From Streptomyces sp. DG2A-72 (GTDB taxonomy: Bacteria > Actinomycetota > Actinomycetes > Streptomycetales > Streptomycetaceae), in NCBI RefSeq assembly GCF_030499575.1, contig NZ_JASTLC010000001.1, positions 5,604,001 to 5,668,000 on the forward strand: a stretch of DNA of 64,000 nt, read 5' to 3'. A program made the position numbers and the translations under genes. Below, piece by piece: positions 7,771-16,988 of this stretch (position 1 is the stretch's first letter; each line of letters begins with the position of its first letter). Below the pieces are notes generated by a model, which saw nothing but the letters and a program-made list of their open reading frames with translations, was not told the origin of the DNA and did no database searches.

Positions 7771-8436
7771 GTGGCAGAGGTACTCGATTTCACCGCGGCG
7801 GCGCACGGCACAGTCCTGCGTCCCCGCCGACCCCGCATGCCCGGCGCGCCCGGTGGCATGCCGGTGATCGCGCCCATGCCCGCAGCGCGGCCCGCCCGCA
7901 TACCCAGCCCGCGCGACGGCGACGAAGTCGACGCAGTGGCCGCCGGTACCACCGTCGACCACCTCACCGAGACCTACCGCGCCCACTACCGCTCACTGCT
8001 GGGCCTCGCGGCGCTCCTCCTCGACGACACCGCCTCCTGCGAGGACGTCGTCCAGGAGGCCTTCATCCGCGTCCACTCGGCCCGCAAACGCGTCCGCGAC
8101 CCGGAGAAGACCCTCGCCTATCTGCGGCAGACGGTCGTCAACCTCTCGCGTTCCGCCCTGCGCCGCCGCATCCTCGGCCTGAAGCTGCTGTCGAAGCCGA
8201 TGCCCGACATGGCGAGCGCCGAGGAGGGCGCGTACGACCAGCTGGAGCGGGACTCGCTGATCAAGGCGATGAAGGGCCTTCAGCGCCGGCAGCGTGAGGT
8301 CCTCGTCCTGCGCTACTTCGCCGACATGACCGAGGCGCAGGTCGCCCAGACGCTCGGCATCTCGCTGGGCTCCGTGAAGGCCTACGGCTCGCGCGGCATC
8401 GCGGCGCTGCGGATCGCCATGGAGGCGCCGGCATGA
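7771..8436 (+). CDS. ECF-type RNA polymerase sigma factor
   Basis: A 221-aa sigma-70 family (ECF, SigE-like) factor. Residues 1-55 form a Pro/Ala-rich leader not typical of the family. Region 2 begins near residue 58: DHLTETYRAHYRSLLGLAAL, then SCEDVVQEAFIRVH, where the -10 recognition helix sits. Region 4 is QRRQREVLVLRYFADMTEAQ plus VAQTLGISLGSVKAYGSRGI, which would bind the -35 element. The GTG at 7771 is the only upstream start that keeps a reasonable length; if the leader is not translated, an internal start near residue 30-35 is possible. It overlaps the next membrane-protein gene by 4 nt, the usual sigma/anti-sigma arrangement. Confidence 0.88.
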   Translation: MAEVLDFTAAAHGTVLRPRRPRMPGAPGGMPVIAPMPAARPARIPSPRDGDEVDAVAAGTTVDHLTETYRAHYRSLLGLAALLLDDTASCEDVVQEAFIRVHSARKRVRDPEKTLAYLRQTVVNLSRSALRRRILGLKLLSKPMPDMASAEEGAYDQLERDSLIKAMKGLQRRQREVLVLRYFADMTEAQVAQTLGISLGSVKAYGSRGIAALRIAMEAPA

Positions 8437-9581
8437 CGGACGGAAAGCCGCACGAGCCCTATGAGTGGCACGAGCCGACAGAGCCGGCCGACCCGCACGA
8501 CCCGAAGCAATCGCACGCTGGGAACGGAACTGTGAACCACGGCCCCGACGACCAGAGCCTCCCCGGGCTCGACTCGGACGAGCTGGCACTGCGCCGGATG
8601 CTGCACGACGCGGTCCAGGAGATGGAGCCGCGCGACGGCACGCTGGACCACCTGCGGCGGGCGGTGCCCGCACGGCGGGCCCGTAAGCGCCAGGCCCTCG
8701 TCGGGATGGCCGCGGCGGCCCTGTTCATCGGCACCGCGGTCCCCGCCGCCCTGCACGTCTCCAACTCCACCGGCTCCGCCACCAACACCTCCAACGCCGG
8801 CCACGCGTCCCAGGCTCAGGGCGGCGCTGGACAGGGCAAGGGACCGGACGGCGGGTCGGGCACCTCCGGCGGCACCGGCGGCCAGTCCGCGGAGAAGGGC
8901 GAGGGCGGCGGCAAGAAGGAGGGCGAGAAGGGCGACGGCACCGGGACCGGCTCCACCGGCGCCACCACGGGCGCCGACCCCACGGCCACGACCGCGGTGG
9001 GCGCGCCCCTGTGCACCGCCGCGCAGCTCGGCGCCGCCACCCCGACCACCGCCGCCGCCGACACCGTGGGCGCGGTCTACGGCAGCTTCCGCGTCACCAA
9101 CGTCTCCACCACCGACTGCACGGTCACCAGCCCCGGCACGGTCGGCACGACCCCTCAGGGCGCCGCCGACCCCACCAAGATCTCCACCCTGCGGCACGTC
9201 GCCGGAGACGAGGCGGCCTCCCTGCCCGACCCGTCCCTGGAGGCCCCCGAGCTGCTGCTGAAGCCCGGCACGGCGTACGAGGTCAAGTTCGCCTGGGTGC
9301 CCTCGGAAACCTGCCCGCCCGCCGGCGACAGCAGCGGCGGCAGCACGGGCGAACCGACGCCCGACCCGACGAACTCCACGGACACCAGCGGTACGACCAC
9401 GGGAACGACCACCGGCACCGACTCCGGCACGTCGACCCAGCTGATGACGGAGGACGGCACGGCGGACGGCAGCGTGGTCGTGTCCTACACGGCGGAACCC
9501 GCGGCACCCACGGCCTCGGCGACCGTTTCGGGAGCGTGCGCGGGGAAGGTGTACTGGACGGGGTTGCTGGCGGCGTCGTAG
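8433..9581 (+). CDS. Single-pass membrane protein with low-complexity linker, sigma-factor partner
   Basis: A 382-aa protein translationally coupled to the sigma gene (ATGA). Residues 1-82 are hydrophilic and presumably cytosolic, including an acidic helix DELALRRMLHDAVQEMEP. One TM segment lies at about 90-112 (LVGMAAAALFIGTAVPAAL). It is followed by a long Gly/Ser/Thr/Lys linker (about 115-185) and an extracytoplasmic beta-rich domain (about 190-382). That domain has four cysteines and an internal repeat of Thr/Gly/Ser (about 300-330). No ZAS zinc motif (HxxxCxxC) is visible, so anti-sigma activity is inferred from synteny only. The domain looks like the DUF4232-type folds seen beside SigE-like factors. 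Confidence 0.75.
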   Translation: MTDGKPHEPYEWHEPTEPADPHDPKQSHAGNGTVNHGPDDQSLPGLDSDELALRRMLHDAVQEMEPRDGTLDHLRRAVPARRARKRQALVGMAAAALFIGTAVPAALHVSNSTGSATNTSNAGHASQAQGGAGQGKGPDGGSGTSGGTGGQSAEKGEGGGKKEGEKGDGTGTGSTGATTGADPTATTAVGAPLCTAAQLGAATPTTAAADTVGAVYGSFRVTNVSTTDCTVTSPGTVGTTPQGAADPTKISTLRHVAGDEAASLPDPSLEAPELLLKPGTAYEVKFAWVPSETCPPAGDSSGGSTGEPTPDPTNSTDTSGTTTGTTTGTDSGTSTQLMTEDGTADGSVVVSYTAEPAAPTASATVSGACAGKVYWTGLLAAS

Positions 9582-9621
9582 CCGCTGCACTCTTCAGGGC
9601 CAGGCTTCAGAGGGCTCAGGG

Positions 9622-10407
9622 CTAGGCGGACACGGGATCGCGCTCTTCCTCGTCCACCAGTCCCAGCTGCGCATCCCGAACGAACTCCACCTCGCGGCGC
9701 AGCAGCCGGAACCACATGAAGACCACGAACCCGGCGAAGACGAACCACTCGCCGGTGTAGCCGAGGTTCTGGAAGGCCTTCAGGTCGAGCCCGGTGTCCT
9801 GTGCGGCGCTCGCCGGCACTGTCTTCATCCCGGCGTCACCGGTGTTGAGGGTGACCCAGGCGTCGTACACGTCGTACGACACGAGGTTGATCAGCGACGC
9901 CGCACTGATCGCCGCGGTCTGCCCGGCCGGCAGCCCGCCCTGCGCACTGACCCCGTTGTCCCCGGGTGTCTCGGACGCTTGGAGCGCACCGGTGACGGTG
10001 ACTTCGCCGGAGGGCGCGGCGGGCGCCTTCGCGGCGTCGGCGTCACCCGGCAGCCAGCCTCGTACGACCGGCAGCGCCTTGCCCTCGTCGGTGCGCAGCA
10101 GCGTCAGCACATAGAAGCCACGCTTGCCGTCCAGCTCCCGGTCCGGCACCAGCAGTTGCTTGCCGTACCGTCCGGTCGCGGTGACCTGCTCGCCGGAGGT
10201 CTCCTTGTCCACGGGCAGCAACTCGGCCAGCGGCCGGGCCGCCTGCTGCTTGTCCGAGGCCGCCTTGTCCTCCGCGACCTGGTGGCTGTCCACCCGCTCC
10301 TCGAACCGGCTCAGCTGCCAGGACCCCATGTAGATGCAGAAGGGGATGGCAAGCAGCACGAAGACGTTGATTCCCCACCAGCGGGGGGTCAGCAGGAACC
10401 GGTACAC
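9622..10407 (-). CDS. SURF1 family cytochrome oxidase biogenesis protein
   Basis: A 261-aa membrane protein of the SURF1/Shy1 family, which helps insert haem a into cytochrome c oxidase. It shows the diagnostic topology: an N-terminal TM (about residues 9-31, with PRWWGINVFVLLAIPFCIYM and the conserved GSWQLSRFEER after it), a large extracytoplasmic domain, and a C-terminal TM (about 222-242, EWFVFAGFVVFMWFRLLRRE). The GTG at 10407 gives the family start (MYRFLLTPRWW). The C-terminal tail is acidic. It is convergent with the sigma-factor operon, with only 40 bp between the stops. Confidence 0.9.
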   Translation of the reverse strand: MYRFLLTPRWWGINVFVLLAIPFCIYMGSWQLSRFEERVDSHQVAEDKAASDKQQAARPLAELLPVDKETSGEQVTATGRYGKQLLVPDRELDGKRGFYVLTLLRTDEGKALPVVRGWLPGDADAAKAPAAPSGEVTVTGALQASETPGDNGVSAQGGLPAGQTAAISAASLINLVSYDVYDAWVTLNTGDAGMKTVPASAAQDTGLDLKAFQNLGYTGEWFVFAGFVVFMWFRLLRREVEFVRDAQLGLVDEEERDPVSA

Positions 10408-10451
10408 GCCTTCAACGGTACGGGGCGGGTTGGCGGGGCAGGGCCGCGGGG

Positions 10452-10835
10452 TCAGTACCTTTCCGCGAGGTGCTCCCGGCCCGCCGGAGGCTCGTACGGC
10501 TCGGGCCAGAAGTCCGTGACGGTGGCTATGCGGCCGCTGCCGTCCCCGGTGAAGAAGGAGATGGCGTCCACCTCCTCGTCGCCGACTCTGCAGCGGATCC
10601 AGGTGACGACCTGGTCCGGCTCGGCGAGGATCCGCTCGATGCGGGCGTGCCAGTCGCCGGGGTATTCCCGGTTGAACTGTATGTATCGTGCCTTGCCGCT
10701 GATGCGCTCCCTCGTCTGAGGCAGCTCGTACGTGACGTCCTCGGCCAGCGTGTCCGCGAACGCGTCCCAGTCCCGGGCCTCCGCGGTGGCCCAGAACGTT
10801 TCCACTGTCTTGCGCAGATCGGTCATGGCGGTCAT
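10452..10835 (-). CDS. SnoaL/NTF2-like small protein
   Basis: A 127-aa single-domain NTF2-like (SnoaL-like, ketosteroid-isomerase fold) protein. The pattern is typical: helix TVETFWATAEARDWDAFADT, then LAEDVTYELP, strands with RYIQFNREYPG, and the terminal strand RIATVTDFWPEPYEPP. It could start at 10835 or at the second ATG three codons later. Members are isomerases, hydrolases or ligand binders; no substrate is evident. It is divergent from the S9 peptidase gene with a 120-bp shared promoter region, and in line with SURF1 (45-bp gap). Confidence 0.8.
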   Translation of the reverse strand: MTAMTDLRKTVETFWATAEARDWDAFADTLAEDVTYELPQTRERISGKARYIQFNREYPGDWHARIERILAEPDQVVTWIRCRVGDEEVDAISFFTGDGSGRIATVTDFWPEPYEPPAGREHLAERY

Positions 10836-10957
10836 GTCTCGGAAGTTTGCGCCCTGCCACTGACAATCGGCCCAGGCCCGCTCGCCCGGCGGGCGAGTTG
10901 TCCACAGGCTGGGGAGCTGGCCAGCGGATTGTCACAGGAAGCGGGCAGTATGGACCC

Positions 10958-12775
10958 ATGACTGAGAGCAACGGGTCCGACTCTCCGGAGCGGAAAGAAG
11001 AGATGCCGGACTGGGAGAAGCGCTTCCGGGCGCCCCGGGTGTCGCTGCCCGACTGGGCGGAGGACGCACCGGATCGTTCCCTGTTCGTGTCGAACGCGAC
11101 GGGGACGTACGAGTTGTACGCCTGGGACCGTTCGACGGACGAGCAGCGCCAGGTCACCGACCGGCCGACCGGCACGACGGACGGTGTGCTCTCCCCGGAC
11201 GGCGCGTGGATCTGGTGGTTCGACGACAAGGACGGCGACGAGTTCGGCGTCTGGCGCCGCCAGCCGTTCGGCGGGGGAGCGGACGAGACCGCCGTCCCCG
11301 GCCTGGAGCCGTCGTACCCGGCGGGCCTCGCCCTCGGCCGGGACGGGCGTACGGCGGTCGTGGGCCGCTCCACCGACGAGGACGGTACGACGATCCACCT
11401 CGCGCGAGCGAGCGAGGACCCGGTGGAGATCTACCGGCACCGCGAGTCGGCGGGCGTCGGCGACCTCTCCCACGACGGCTCGCTGATCGCCGTCGAGCAC
11501 ACCGAGCACGGCGACGCGATGCACTCGGCGCTGCGTGTGGTGCGCCCGGAAGGCACGGCGGTCGCCGAACTCGACGACACCAAGGGCGGCACCGTCGAGC
11601 TGGGCCTGGAGGTGCTGGGCTTCGCGCCGGTCGAGGGGGACACGCGGCTGCTCATCGGTCATCAGCGGCGCGGTCGCTGGGAACCGCTGGTGTGGGACGT
11701 GGCGAGCGGCATCGAGTCCGATCTGGCGCTCGACCTGCCCGGTGACGTGAGCGCCGAGTGGTATCCGGACGGCTCCGCGCTGCTCATCGTGCACAGCTTC
11801 GAGGCCCGCAGCGAGCTGTTCCGCTACGACCTCGCCTCCCGCGCGCTGGAGCAGCTCCCCACCCCGGCGGGCTCCGTCTCCGGGGCGACCGCCCGCCCGG
11901 ACGGCACCGTGGAGTTCCTGTGGTCGTCGGCCGCCGAGCCGTCCACCGTGCGCTCCACGACGGGCGGCGTCGTCCTGGACCCGCCCGGTATGCGGTCCCC
12001 GGGATCGGTGCCGGTCAAGGACGTGTGGGTGGACGGGCCGGGCGGCCGTATCCATGCCCTGATCCAGAAGCCGGCGGGTGTCTCCGGTCCCCTCCCCACC
12101 GTCTTCGACATCCACGGCGGCCCGACCTGGCACGACAGCGACTCCTTCGCCGCCGGCCCGGCCGCCTGGGTCGACCACGGGTACGCGGTCGTGCGGGTCA
12201 ACTACCGCGGCTCCACCGGGTACGGGCGCGCATGGACCGACGCCCTCAAGCACCGGATCGGTCTGATCGAGCTGGAGGACATCGCGGCGGTCCGTGAATG
12301 GGCGGTCGCCTCGGGGCTCGCCGACCCCGACCGGCTGATCCTCACCGGCGGCTCCTGGGGCGGCTACCTCACCCTCCTCGGCCTCGGCACCCAGCCCGAA
12401 GCCTGGACGATGGGCCTCGCCGCGGTCCCGGTCGCCGACTACGTCACGGCGTACCACGACGAGATGGAAGCCCTGAAGGCCATGGACCGCACCCTCCTCG
12501 GCGGCACCCCCGAAGAGGTCCCGGAACGCTTCGAGGCATCCTCACCGATCACCTACGTCGACCAGGTCAAGGCCCCCGTCTACATCTCGGCAGGCGTCAA
12601 CGACCCACGCTGCCCGATCCGCCAGATCGACAACTACGTCAAACGCCTGGAAACCCGAGGCGCCATCCACGAGGTGTACCGCTACGACGCGGGCCACGGC
12701 TCCCTGGTCGTCGACGAACGGATCAAACAGGTCCGCCTGGAACTGGACTTCGCCCGCCGACACTTGGGGGGCTGA
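10958..12775 (+). CDS. S9 family serine peptidase (prolyl oligopeptidase / acyl-aminoacyl peptidase type)
   Basis: A 605-aa cytosolic peptidase. Residues 30-340 form a beta-propeller that filters substrate size (repeats ending YELYAWDRSTD, ELFRYDLAS and similar). Residues 350-605 form an alpha/beta-hydrolase domain. The catalytic serine is S466 in LTGGSWGGYLTL, the aspartate is in ISAGVNDPRCPI, and the histidine is in RYDAGHGSLV. There is no signal peptide. The ATG at 10958 is chosen over the longer reading because that extension lies in the promoter gap shared with the divergent gene. A copy of a dispersed repeat follows 41 nt after the stop. Confidence 0.92.
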   Translation: MTESNGSDSPERKEEMPDWEKRFRAPRVSLPDWAEDAPDRSLFVSNATGTYELYAWDRSTDEQRQVTDRPTGTTDGVLSPDGAWIWWFDDKDGDEFGVWRRQPFGGGADETAVPGLEPSYPAGLALGRDGRTAVVGRSTDEDGTTIHLARASEDPVEIYRHRESAGVGDLSHDGSLIAVEHTEHGDAMHSALRVVRPEGTAVAELDDTKGGTVELGLEVLGFAPVEGDTRLLIGHQRRGRWEPLVWDVASGIESDLALDLPGDVSAEWYPDGSALLIVHSFEARSELFRYDLASRALEQLPTPAGSVSGATARPDGTVEFLWSSAAEPSTVRSTTGGVVLDPPGMRSPGSVPVKDVWVDGPGGRIHALIQKPAGVSGPLPTVFDIHGGPTWHDSDSFAAGPAAWVDHGYAVVRVNYRGSTGYGRAWTDALKHRIGLIELEDIAAVREWAVASGLADPDRLILTGGSWGGYLTLLGLGTQPEAWTMGLAAVPVADYVTAYHDEMEALKAMDRTLLGGTPEEVPERFEASSPITYVDQVKAPVYISAGVNDPRCPIRQIDNYVKRLETRGAIHEVYRYDAGHGSLVVDERIKQVRLELDFARRHLGG

Positions 12776-12816
12776 GGCGCCGGGGGGCAAGCAGGTCGGG
12801 TCGGGTGAAGTCGGCC

Positions 12817-12876
12817 GCGCCCCGCAGGGGCGCGGGGCTGTATCAATATGCGGCTCCGCCGCGTGGGCGCGACCAG
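12817..12876. repeat. Dispersed non-coding repeat, copy 1
   Basis: About 60 bp containing the hairpin GCGCCCCGCAGGGGCGC, then GGGGCTGTATCAATATG, then the small dyad GCGGCTCCGCCGC and GTGGGCGCGACCAG. The same sequence recurs at 15877-15936 with a few changes, mostly in the loop of the first hairpin and the TATCAATAT segment. Close relatives of this element are common between genes in Streptomyces genomes. The 420-bp gap from 12776 to 13194 contains this copy and no gene. Confidence 0.75.
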
Positions 12877-13194
12877 CCACGACGGCGCCGCGGCCGACCG
12901 ACGGCACATCGCGGCCCTCCCAGCGGAGCGCTTAGGCGGCAGTCGTACGGCCGCGACCCCGCCGTCTGGACCCACCCCCGTACGGCGCGGCGGCGCCCCG
13001 ACCTCTCGTCGTCCAGCCTTACGGGCCGCTGAGCCGGCCGGCGCATGATGGATGCCGCGTGCCGTGACTCGAAGCTGACCATCGCCTCTCCGTGATGGGC
13101 CCACCCGGGATCCGTGTCGCGATATAGCGTTAGCCTTCCACTCGCGCCGCTGCCTGCGCCGCGCGGAGACGTTCGACAGGACCAGGACGGAAGC

Positions 13195-13842
13195 ATGTCG
13201 GGAGAGATTTCGCCCACCGGGAAGCACTCCGGCCCCGGCTCGTCGCCCGAGCTGCGCGCCTCTCATGCGGACCGGGACCGGGTCGTGGATGTGCTGCGTA
13301 TCGCGGCGGGGGACGGCCTGCTGACCGCGGACGAGTTGGACGAGCGGCTGGAAGCCGCCCTCTCGGCGCGGACCCTGAGCGAACTGGCTGCGCTCACCGC
13401 TGACCTGCCGCCCGTATCGGCTACGGGTGCCGTCGCTGGAGCAGAGGTCAAGGACGTAGTTCGTATCGAACAGGCCCACAGCGGCCCGATCGAGCGTGTG
13501 GGGCGCTGGGTGGTACCGCGCAGGCTGGAGCTCGCGGTGTACTGGTGTGACGTGACGCTCGACTTCACTGAGGCCGTGATCACGCAGGACACTTTGCAGA
13601 TCGACGTGGGCATGGCGGGCAAGACCCTGACGCTGATCACCCGGCCCGGCATCGAGATCGATGCCGACGGTCTGCAACTGGTGCACTGCAGGCTCAAGCA
13701 CCGCCGGACTCCGGTGAATCCTGACACGCCGGTCACCCTGCGAGTGGAGCTGGTCGGCCAGAAGGCCCACGGCCGCGTGGTGGTACGGCCCCCACGCCGG
13801 ACGTTCGGGCAGTGGCTGCTGCGCAGGCCCGCGTCGCGCTGA
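13195..13842 (+). CDS. DUF1707 domain protein
   Basis: A 215-aa protein. Residues 20-75 are a DUF1707 domain (SHADRDRVVDVLRIAAGDGL, LTADELDERLEAALSARTLS), a small SHOCT-like helical domain very common in actinobacteria and thought to regulate or assemble membrane or cell-surface proteins. The C-terminal half (90-200) is beta-rich, with a repeated strand pattern (VVPRRLELAVYWCDVTLDF, LTLITRPGIEIDADG) like the bactofilin-like or LiaF-like C-terminal domains that often follow DUF1707. There is no TM segment, so it is probably cytosolic and membrane-associated. The convergent ion-channel-like gene follows after 21 bp. Confidence 0.85.
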   Translation: MSGEISPTGKHSGPGSSPELRASHADRDRVVDVLRIAAGDGLLTADELDERLEAALSARTLSELAALTADLPPVSATGAVAGAEVKDVVRIEQAHSGPIERVGRWVVPRRLELAVYWCDVTLDFTEAVITQDTLQIDVGMAGKTLTLITRPGIEIDADGLQLVHCRLKHRRTPVNPDTPVTLRVELVGQKAHGRVVVRPPRRTFGQWLLRRPASR

Positions 13843-13863
13843 GCCTTTGCCGAGTTCTTGATG

Positions 13864-15786
13864 CTACGTCCCCGCCGGCTCCCGCCGCCTCCGCCCCAAC
13901 AGCTCCGCCAACCCCCTCCGAGTCGCCGCCAGCACCACCCGGTCCCCGCGCTGGAGCACATATCCCTCGTGCAGGTCCCACACGAGCCCTGACGGCCGAG
14001 CGTCCCCGTCGTCGTTGTCCGGCGACGGCGGAAGGGCCAGATCGGGCTGGCGCTCGTCGAGCGTCGCCGTGTCCAGGGCCAGCACCCGCCACGCCCCCGG
14101 CCGGAACGCCTCGGCGATGGTCTTGCCCTCCAGCTGCGGATGCCCGGCCACGTCGACGGCGGCGAACAGCAGCACGCGCCGCTCGACCGGGATCGCGCCC
14201 AGGATCTGGCGGCCCATCATCGCGCCGGCGAAGGAGGGCGCGGCCAGATGCGTCACGCTGCGGCTGCGGGTGGAGGCGCCCGGGTGGGCGGCGCGCAGGG
14301 TGCGGTAGACGGCGGTCGCGAAGTCGTCGTCGTACAGGCGCAGGACGACGCGCAGGTCGGGCCGTACGGAACGGGCGTACAGCGCGGCCTCCAGGTTGGT
14401 CGTGTCCGCGCTGGTCACCGCGAGGAGCGCGTTCGCGCGGTGGATCTTGGCGGACTCCAGGACGCCCTCCTGGGTGACGTCCCCGAGGATCACCGGCACC
14501 CGCAGCCGCCGCGCGGTCGCAAGGCCGCGCGCGTCCGGGTCGGCCTCGACGCACACCACCGGGATGTTCAGTTCGTGCAGCCGGGTCAGCACGCGGGTGC
14601 CGATCTTGCCGAGGCCGAGCAGGACGACATGCCCGCCGAGGCCGCGCGACGGTTTGCGCAGGGCGGAGGCGCTGCGGAAGGTGCCCAGCGCCTCCAGCAC
14701 GGCGGCCAGCAGGACGGGCAGCAGCAGCAACCCCAGCAGCCCGGACAGGAGTTGGAGGATCTGGCGGCCGAGCGGCTGGTTGAGGGCGGGCTCGTTGATG
14801 GCGAAGAGATCGAGCAGGGTCTCGTACGTCGCGTACAGCGGATGGTCCCCAGTGACCACCGTCAGCGCGACCGCGAGCGCCAGCACACACCCCACCAGGC
14901 CCGCCAGCGACCACCTCAGCCGCCGCGAGAACAGCGACGCGAACGCCGGTAAGACACCGCCCGCCCGGCCGGTGGGCAGCGGCGGACCCGAGTACGACAC
15001 CTGCTCCAGGACCACGGCCCCGCGCCCGGTGGCGGCCCGGACCGCCGCGTCGTCGGGCAGCAGCTGCGGCCCCTGCTCGTCGCCGCTCTCCGAGTCGCTG
15101 TTCGTGGACGACAGCAGGGCCAGCGTGGCCAGCCCCGGATCGGTGATCCGGCCCCGCCAGGGCTGCCGCTCGACCGCCCGCAGCAGCAGCCCGTCCGTCT
15201 GTACGACCTTGCTGGTCCCGGCGAGCGCGGTGGCGGCCAGCGCCGGTGCGGCCGTGTCGGCGTCGGACAGCACGGTCGTGGACGCGTCGGCGCCGATGTC
15301 GTCGACCCCGGTCGCCAACGCGGCCGCCTGGTCGAGGAGCTCCTCGATGTGCTGGCCCAGCCGCCGGTTGTAGAGCCGCAGGACGAGCCGCAGCCGGGGG
15401 TTGATCCGGCGGGCGGTGAGGGCGGCGCGGATGTTGGTCTCGTCGTCGTCGTACACGAGCGCCAGCGCGGCGGCCCGGTCCACGCCGGCGTCGGCGAGCA
15501 CGGCCTCGGTGATCTCGGGCGCCTCCACGACCCGCCCGTTGCCTGCGGGGTCCCCATTGGCCCGGTTGACCCACCGGTCCAGCAGCGCCGCCGAGGCCGC
15601 CCGCGCCCGCCCGACCACCGGTGGCCGCGCGGTGGTCACCGAGGGCGGTACGACAAGGGTGACCTGCTCGCCGTACACCCCGCGCAGCTCGGCGGCCAGC
15701 CGGTGCGCGAGGCCGTCGTCGCCGCACACCACCATGTGCGCGGACGTGCCGCCCGGCTGACCCTGATTCGGAACGCTGCTGCCCAC
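13864..15786 (-). CDS. TrkA-N/RCK domain membrane protein, potassium-channel-like
   Basis: A 640-aa protein with two NAD-binding RCK (TrkA-N) modules flanking a short membrane region. The first module is residues 15-150 (AHMVVCGDDGLAHRLAAEL start). Two TM segments lie near 290-315 (LAGLVGCVLALAVALTVV) and 345-370 (LLSGLLGLLLLPVLLAAVLE), with a possible pore-like loop between them. The second module is 385-525 (HVVLLGLGKIGTRVLTRL with the GxGxxG nucleotide motif), followed by a TrkA-C-like domain to the end. This is the layout of actinobacterial ligand-gated ion-conductance proteins annotated as NAD-binding proteins. The GTG start at 15786 gives a short Ser/Gly leader. It reads convergently with the DUF1707 gene. 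Confidence 0.85.
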   Translation of the reverse strand: MGSSVPNQGQPGGTSAHMVVCGDDGLAHRLAAELRGVYGEQVTLVVPPSVTTARPPVVGRARAASAALLDRWVNRANGDPAGNGRVVEAPEITEAVLADAGVDRAAALALVYDDDETNIRAALTARRINPRLRLVLRLYNRRLGQHIEELLDQAAALATGVDDIGADASTTVLSDADTAAPALAATALAGTSKVVQTDGLLLRAVERQPWRGRITDPGLATLALLSSTNSDSESGDEQGPQLLPDDAAVRAATGRGAVVLEQVSYSGPPLPTGRAGGVLPAFASLFSRRLRWSLAGLVGCVLALAVALTVVTGDHPLYATYETLLDLFAINEPALNQPLGRQILQLLSGLLGLLLLPVLLAAVLEALGTFRSASALRKPSRGLGGHVVLLGLGKIGTRVLTRLHELNIPVVCVEADPDARGLATARRLRVPVILGDVTQEGVLESAKIHRANALLAVTSADTTNLEAALYARSVRPDLRVVLRLYDDDFATAVYRTLRAAHPGASTRSRSVTHLAAPSFAGAMMGRQILGAIPVERRVLLFAAVDVAGHPQLEGKTIAEAFRPGAWRVLALDTATLDERQPDLALPPSPDNDDGDARPSGLVWDLHEGYVLQRGDRVVLAATRRGLAELLGRRRREPAGT

Positions 15787-15876
15787 GAGGGGAAAGACTG
15801 CCTCAACGAGACGCGTGGTTCCAACAACTGGTTGAACGCCTGGTGCTGTGCGTCCGTATTGGAGGGGAGGAGATCA

Positions 15877-15936
15877 GCGCCCCGAAGGGGCGCGGGGCTG
15901 TGCCGATATGCGGCTCCGCCGCGTGGGCGCGACCAG
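15877..15936. repeat. Dispersed non-coding repeat, copy 2
   Basis: Second copy of the element at 12817-12876, at a distance of exactly 3060 bp and in the same orientation. It lies in the 194-bp gap upstream of the permease pair. It keeps the first hairpin (GCGCCCCGAAGGGGCGC), the small GCGGCTCCGCCGC dyad and the GTGGGCGCGACCAG end. The pair brackets the DUF1707 and TrkA-N genes. Confidence 0.75.
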
Positions 15937-15980
15937 TCCCCACCGGCCCGCACCCAACGAACCGCGGAGGTACCCCACCC

Positions 15981-16988
15981 GTGGCCATCACCAAGCCACC
16001 CCCGGCCACGCCCGTGGAAAACCCGGAGGAACCACAGGGCAGGCGCCTCGACTCCCCTCTCGTCCTGACCATGGTGCTGGTCCTCGCCGTACTCGCGCAG
16101 GGCCCGATCCGGCGGATGCTGGGCGTGCCCGTGATGCAGAGCTGGATGACGGTGTTCGTGGCCGTCGTCGTACAGGCGCTGCCGTTTCTCGTGCTCGGGG
16201 TGCTGCTGTCGGCGGCGATCGCGGTGTTCGTGCCGCCGTCGTTCTTCGCCCGCGCGTTGCCGAAGCGCCCCGCGCTCGCCGTGCCGGTGGCCGGAGCGGC
16301 GGGAGCCGTGCTGCCGGGGTGCGAGTGCGCGTCGGTGCCGGTGGCGGGCGCGCTGGTGCGCCGGGGGGTGACTCCGGCCGCGGCGCTGGCGTTTCTGCTC
16401 TCCGCCCCGGCGATCAACCCGATCGTCCTGACCGCGACGGCCGTGGCCTTCCCCGGCAACCCCGAGATGGTCCTCGCACGTTTCGTCGCGAGCCTGCTGG
16501 TGGCGTGTGCGATGGGCTGGCTGTGGCTGCGGCTCGGCCGCGCCGACTGGCTGCGCCCGCCGGCCCGTTCGTCGTACGACGGTCAGAGCAAGGGCGCGGC
16601 GTTCTGGGGGTCGGTCCGGCATGACGTGATGCACGCAGGGGGTTTTCTGGTCCTCGGCGCGATGGCCGCCGCCACGCTGAAGGCGGTGGTGCCGGAGACC
16701 TGGCTGCGTACGGCGGCCGACAACCCGGTGATCGCCGTGCTGGCCCTCGCCGCGCTCGCCGTCCTGCTGTCGATCTGCTCGGAGGCGGACGCGTTCGTGG
16801 CGGCGTCGCTGACACAGTTCTCGCTCACGGCCCGGCTGGCGTTCCTGGTGGTCGGGCCCATGGTCGATCTGAAGCTGTTCGCGATGCAGGCGGGCACCTT
16901 CGGCCGCGACTTCGCCCTGCGCTTCGCGCCCGCCACCTTCGTGCTGGCGGTGCTGGTGTCGGTGCTGACCGGGGCGGTGCTGCTGTGA
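15981..16988 (+). CDS. COG0701 (DUF318) family permease
   Basis: A 335-aa protein with about eight to nine TM segments starting near residue 26 (LVLTMVLVLAVLAQGPI). It shows the signature LPGCECASVPVAGALVRRGV (the conserved CxC pair of this family), LLSAPAINPIVL, and the second-half motif ICSEADAFVAASL. Members are inner-membrane permeases thought to move metal ions or other small solutes; some are controlled by zinc uptake regulators. GTG 15981 is preceded by GGAGG. The gene overlaps the next one by 4 nt, and the two products form the standard permease/accessory pair. Confidence 0.9.
   Translation: MAITKPPPATPVENPEEPQGRRLDSPLVLTMVLVLAVLAQGPIRRMLGVPVMQSWMTVFVAVVVQALPFLVLGVLLSAAIAVFVPPSFFARALPKRPALAVPVAGAAGAVLPGCECASVPVAGALVRRGVTPAAALAFLLSAPAINPIVLTATAVAFPGNPEMVLARFVASLLVACAMGWLWLRLGRADWLRPPARSSYDGQSKGAAFWGSVRHDVMHAGGFLVLGAMAAATLKAVVPETWLRTAADNPVIAVLALAALAVLLSICSEADAFVAASLTQFSLTARLAFLVVGPMVDLKLFAMQAGTFGRDFALRFAPATFVLAVLVSVLTGAVLL

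Noticed and set aside
12790..12900. CRISPR-like repeats near 12.8 and 15.9 kb
   Set aside because: Only two copies 3 kb apart with genes between them; they are dispersed intergenic repeats.
13110..13150. Iron-box-like TTAGCC segment before the DUF1707 gene
   Set aside because: Only one half matches; no palindrome.
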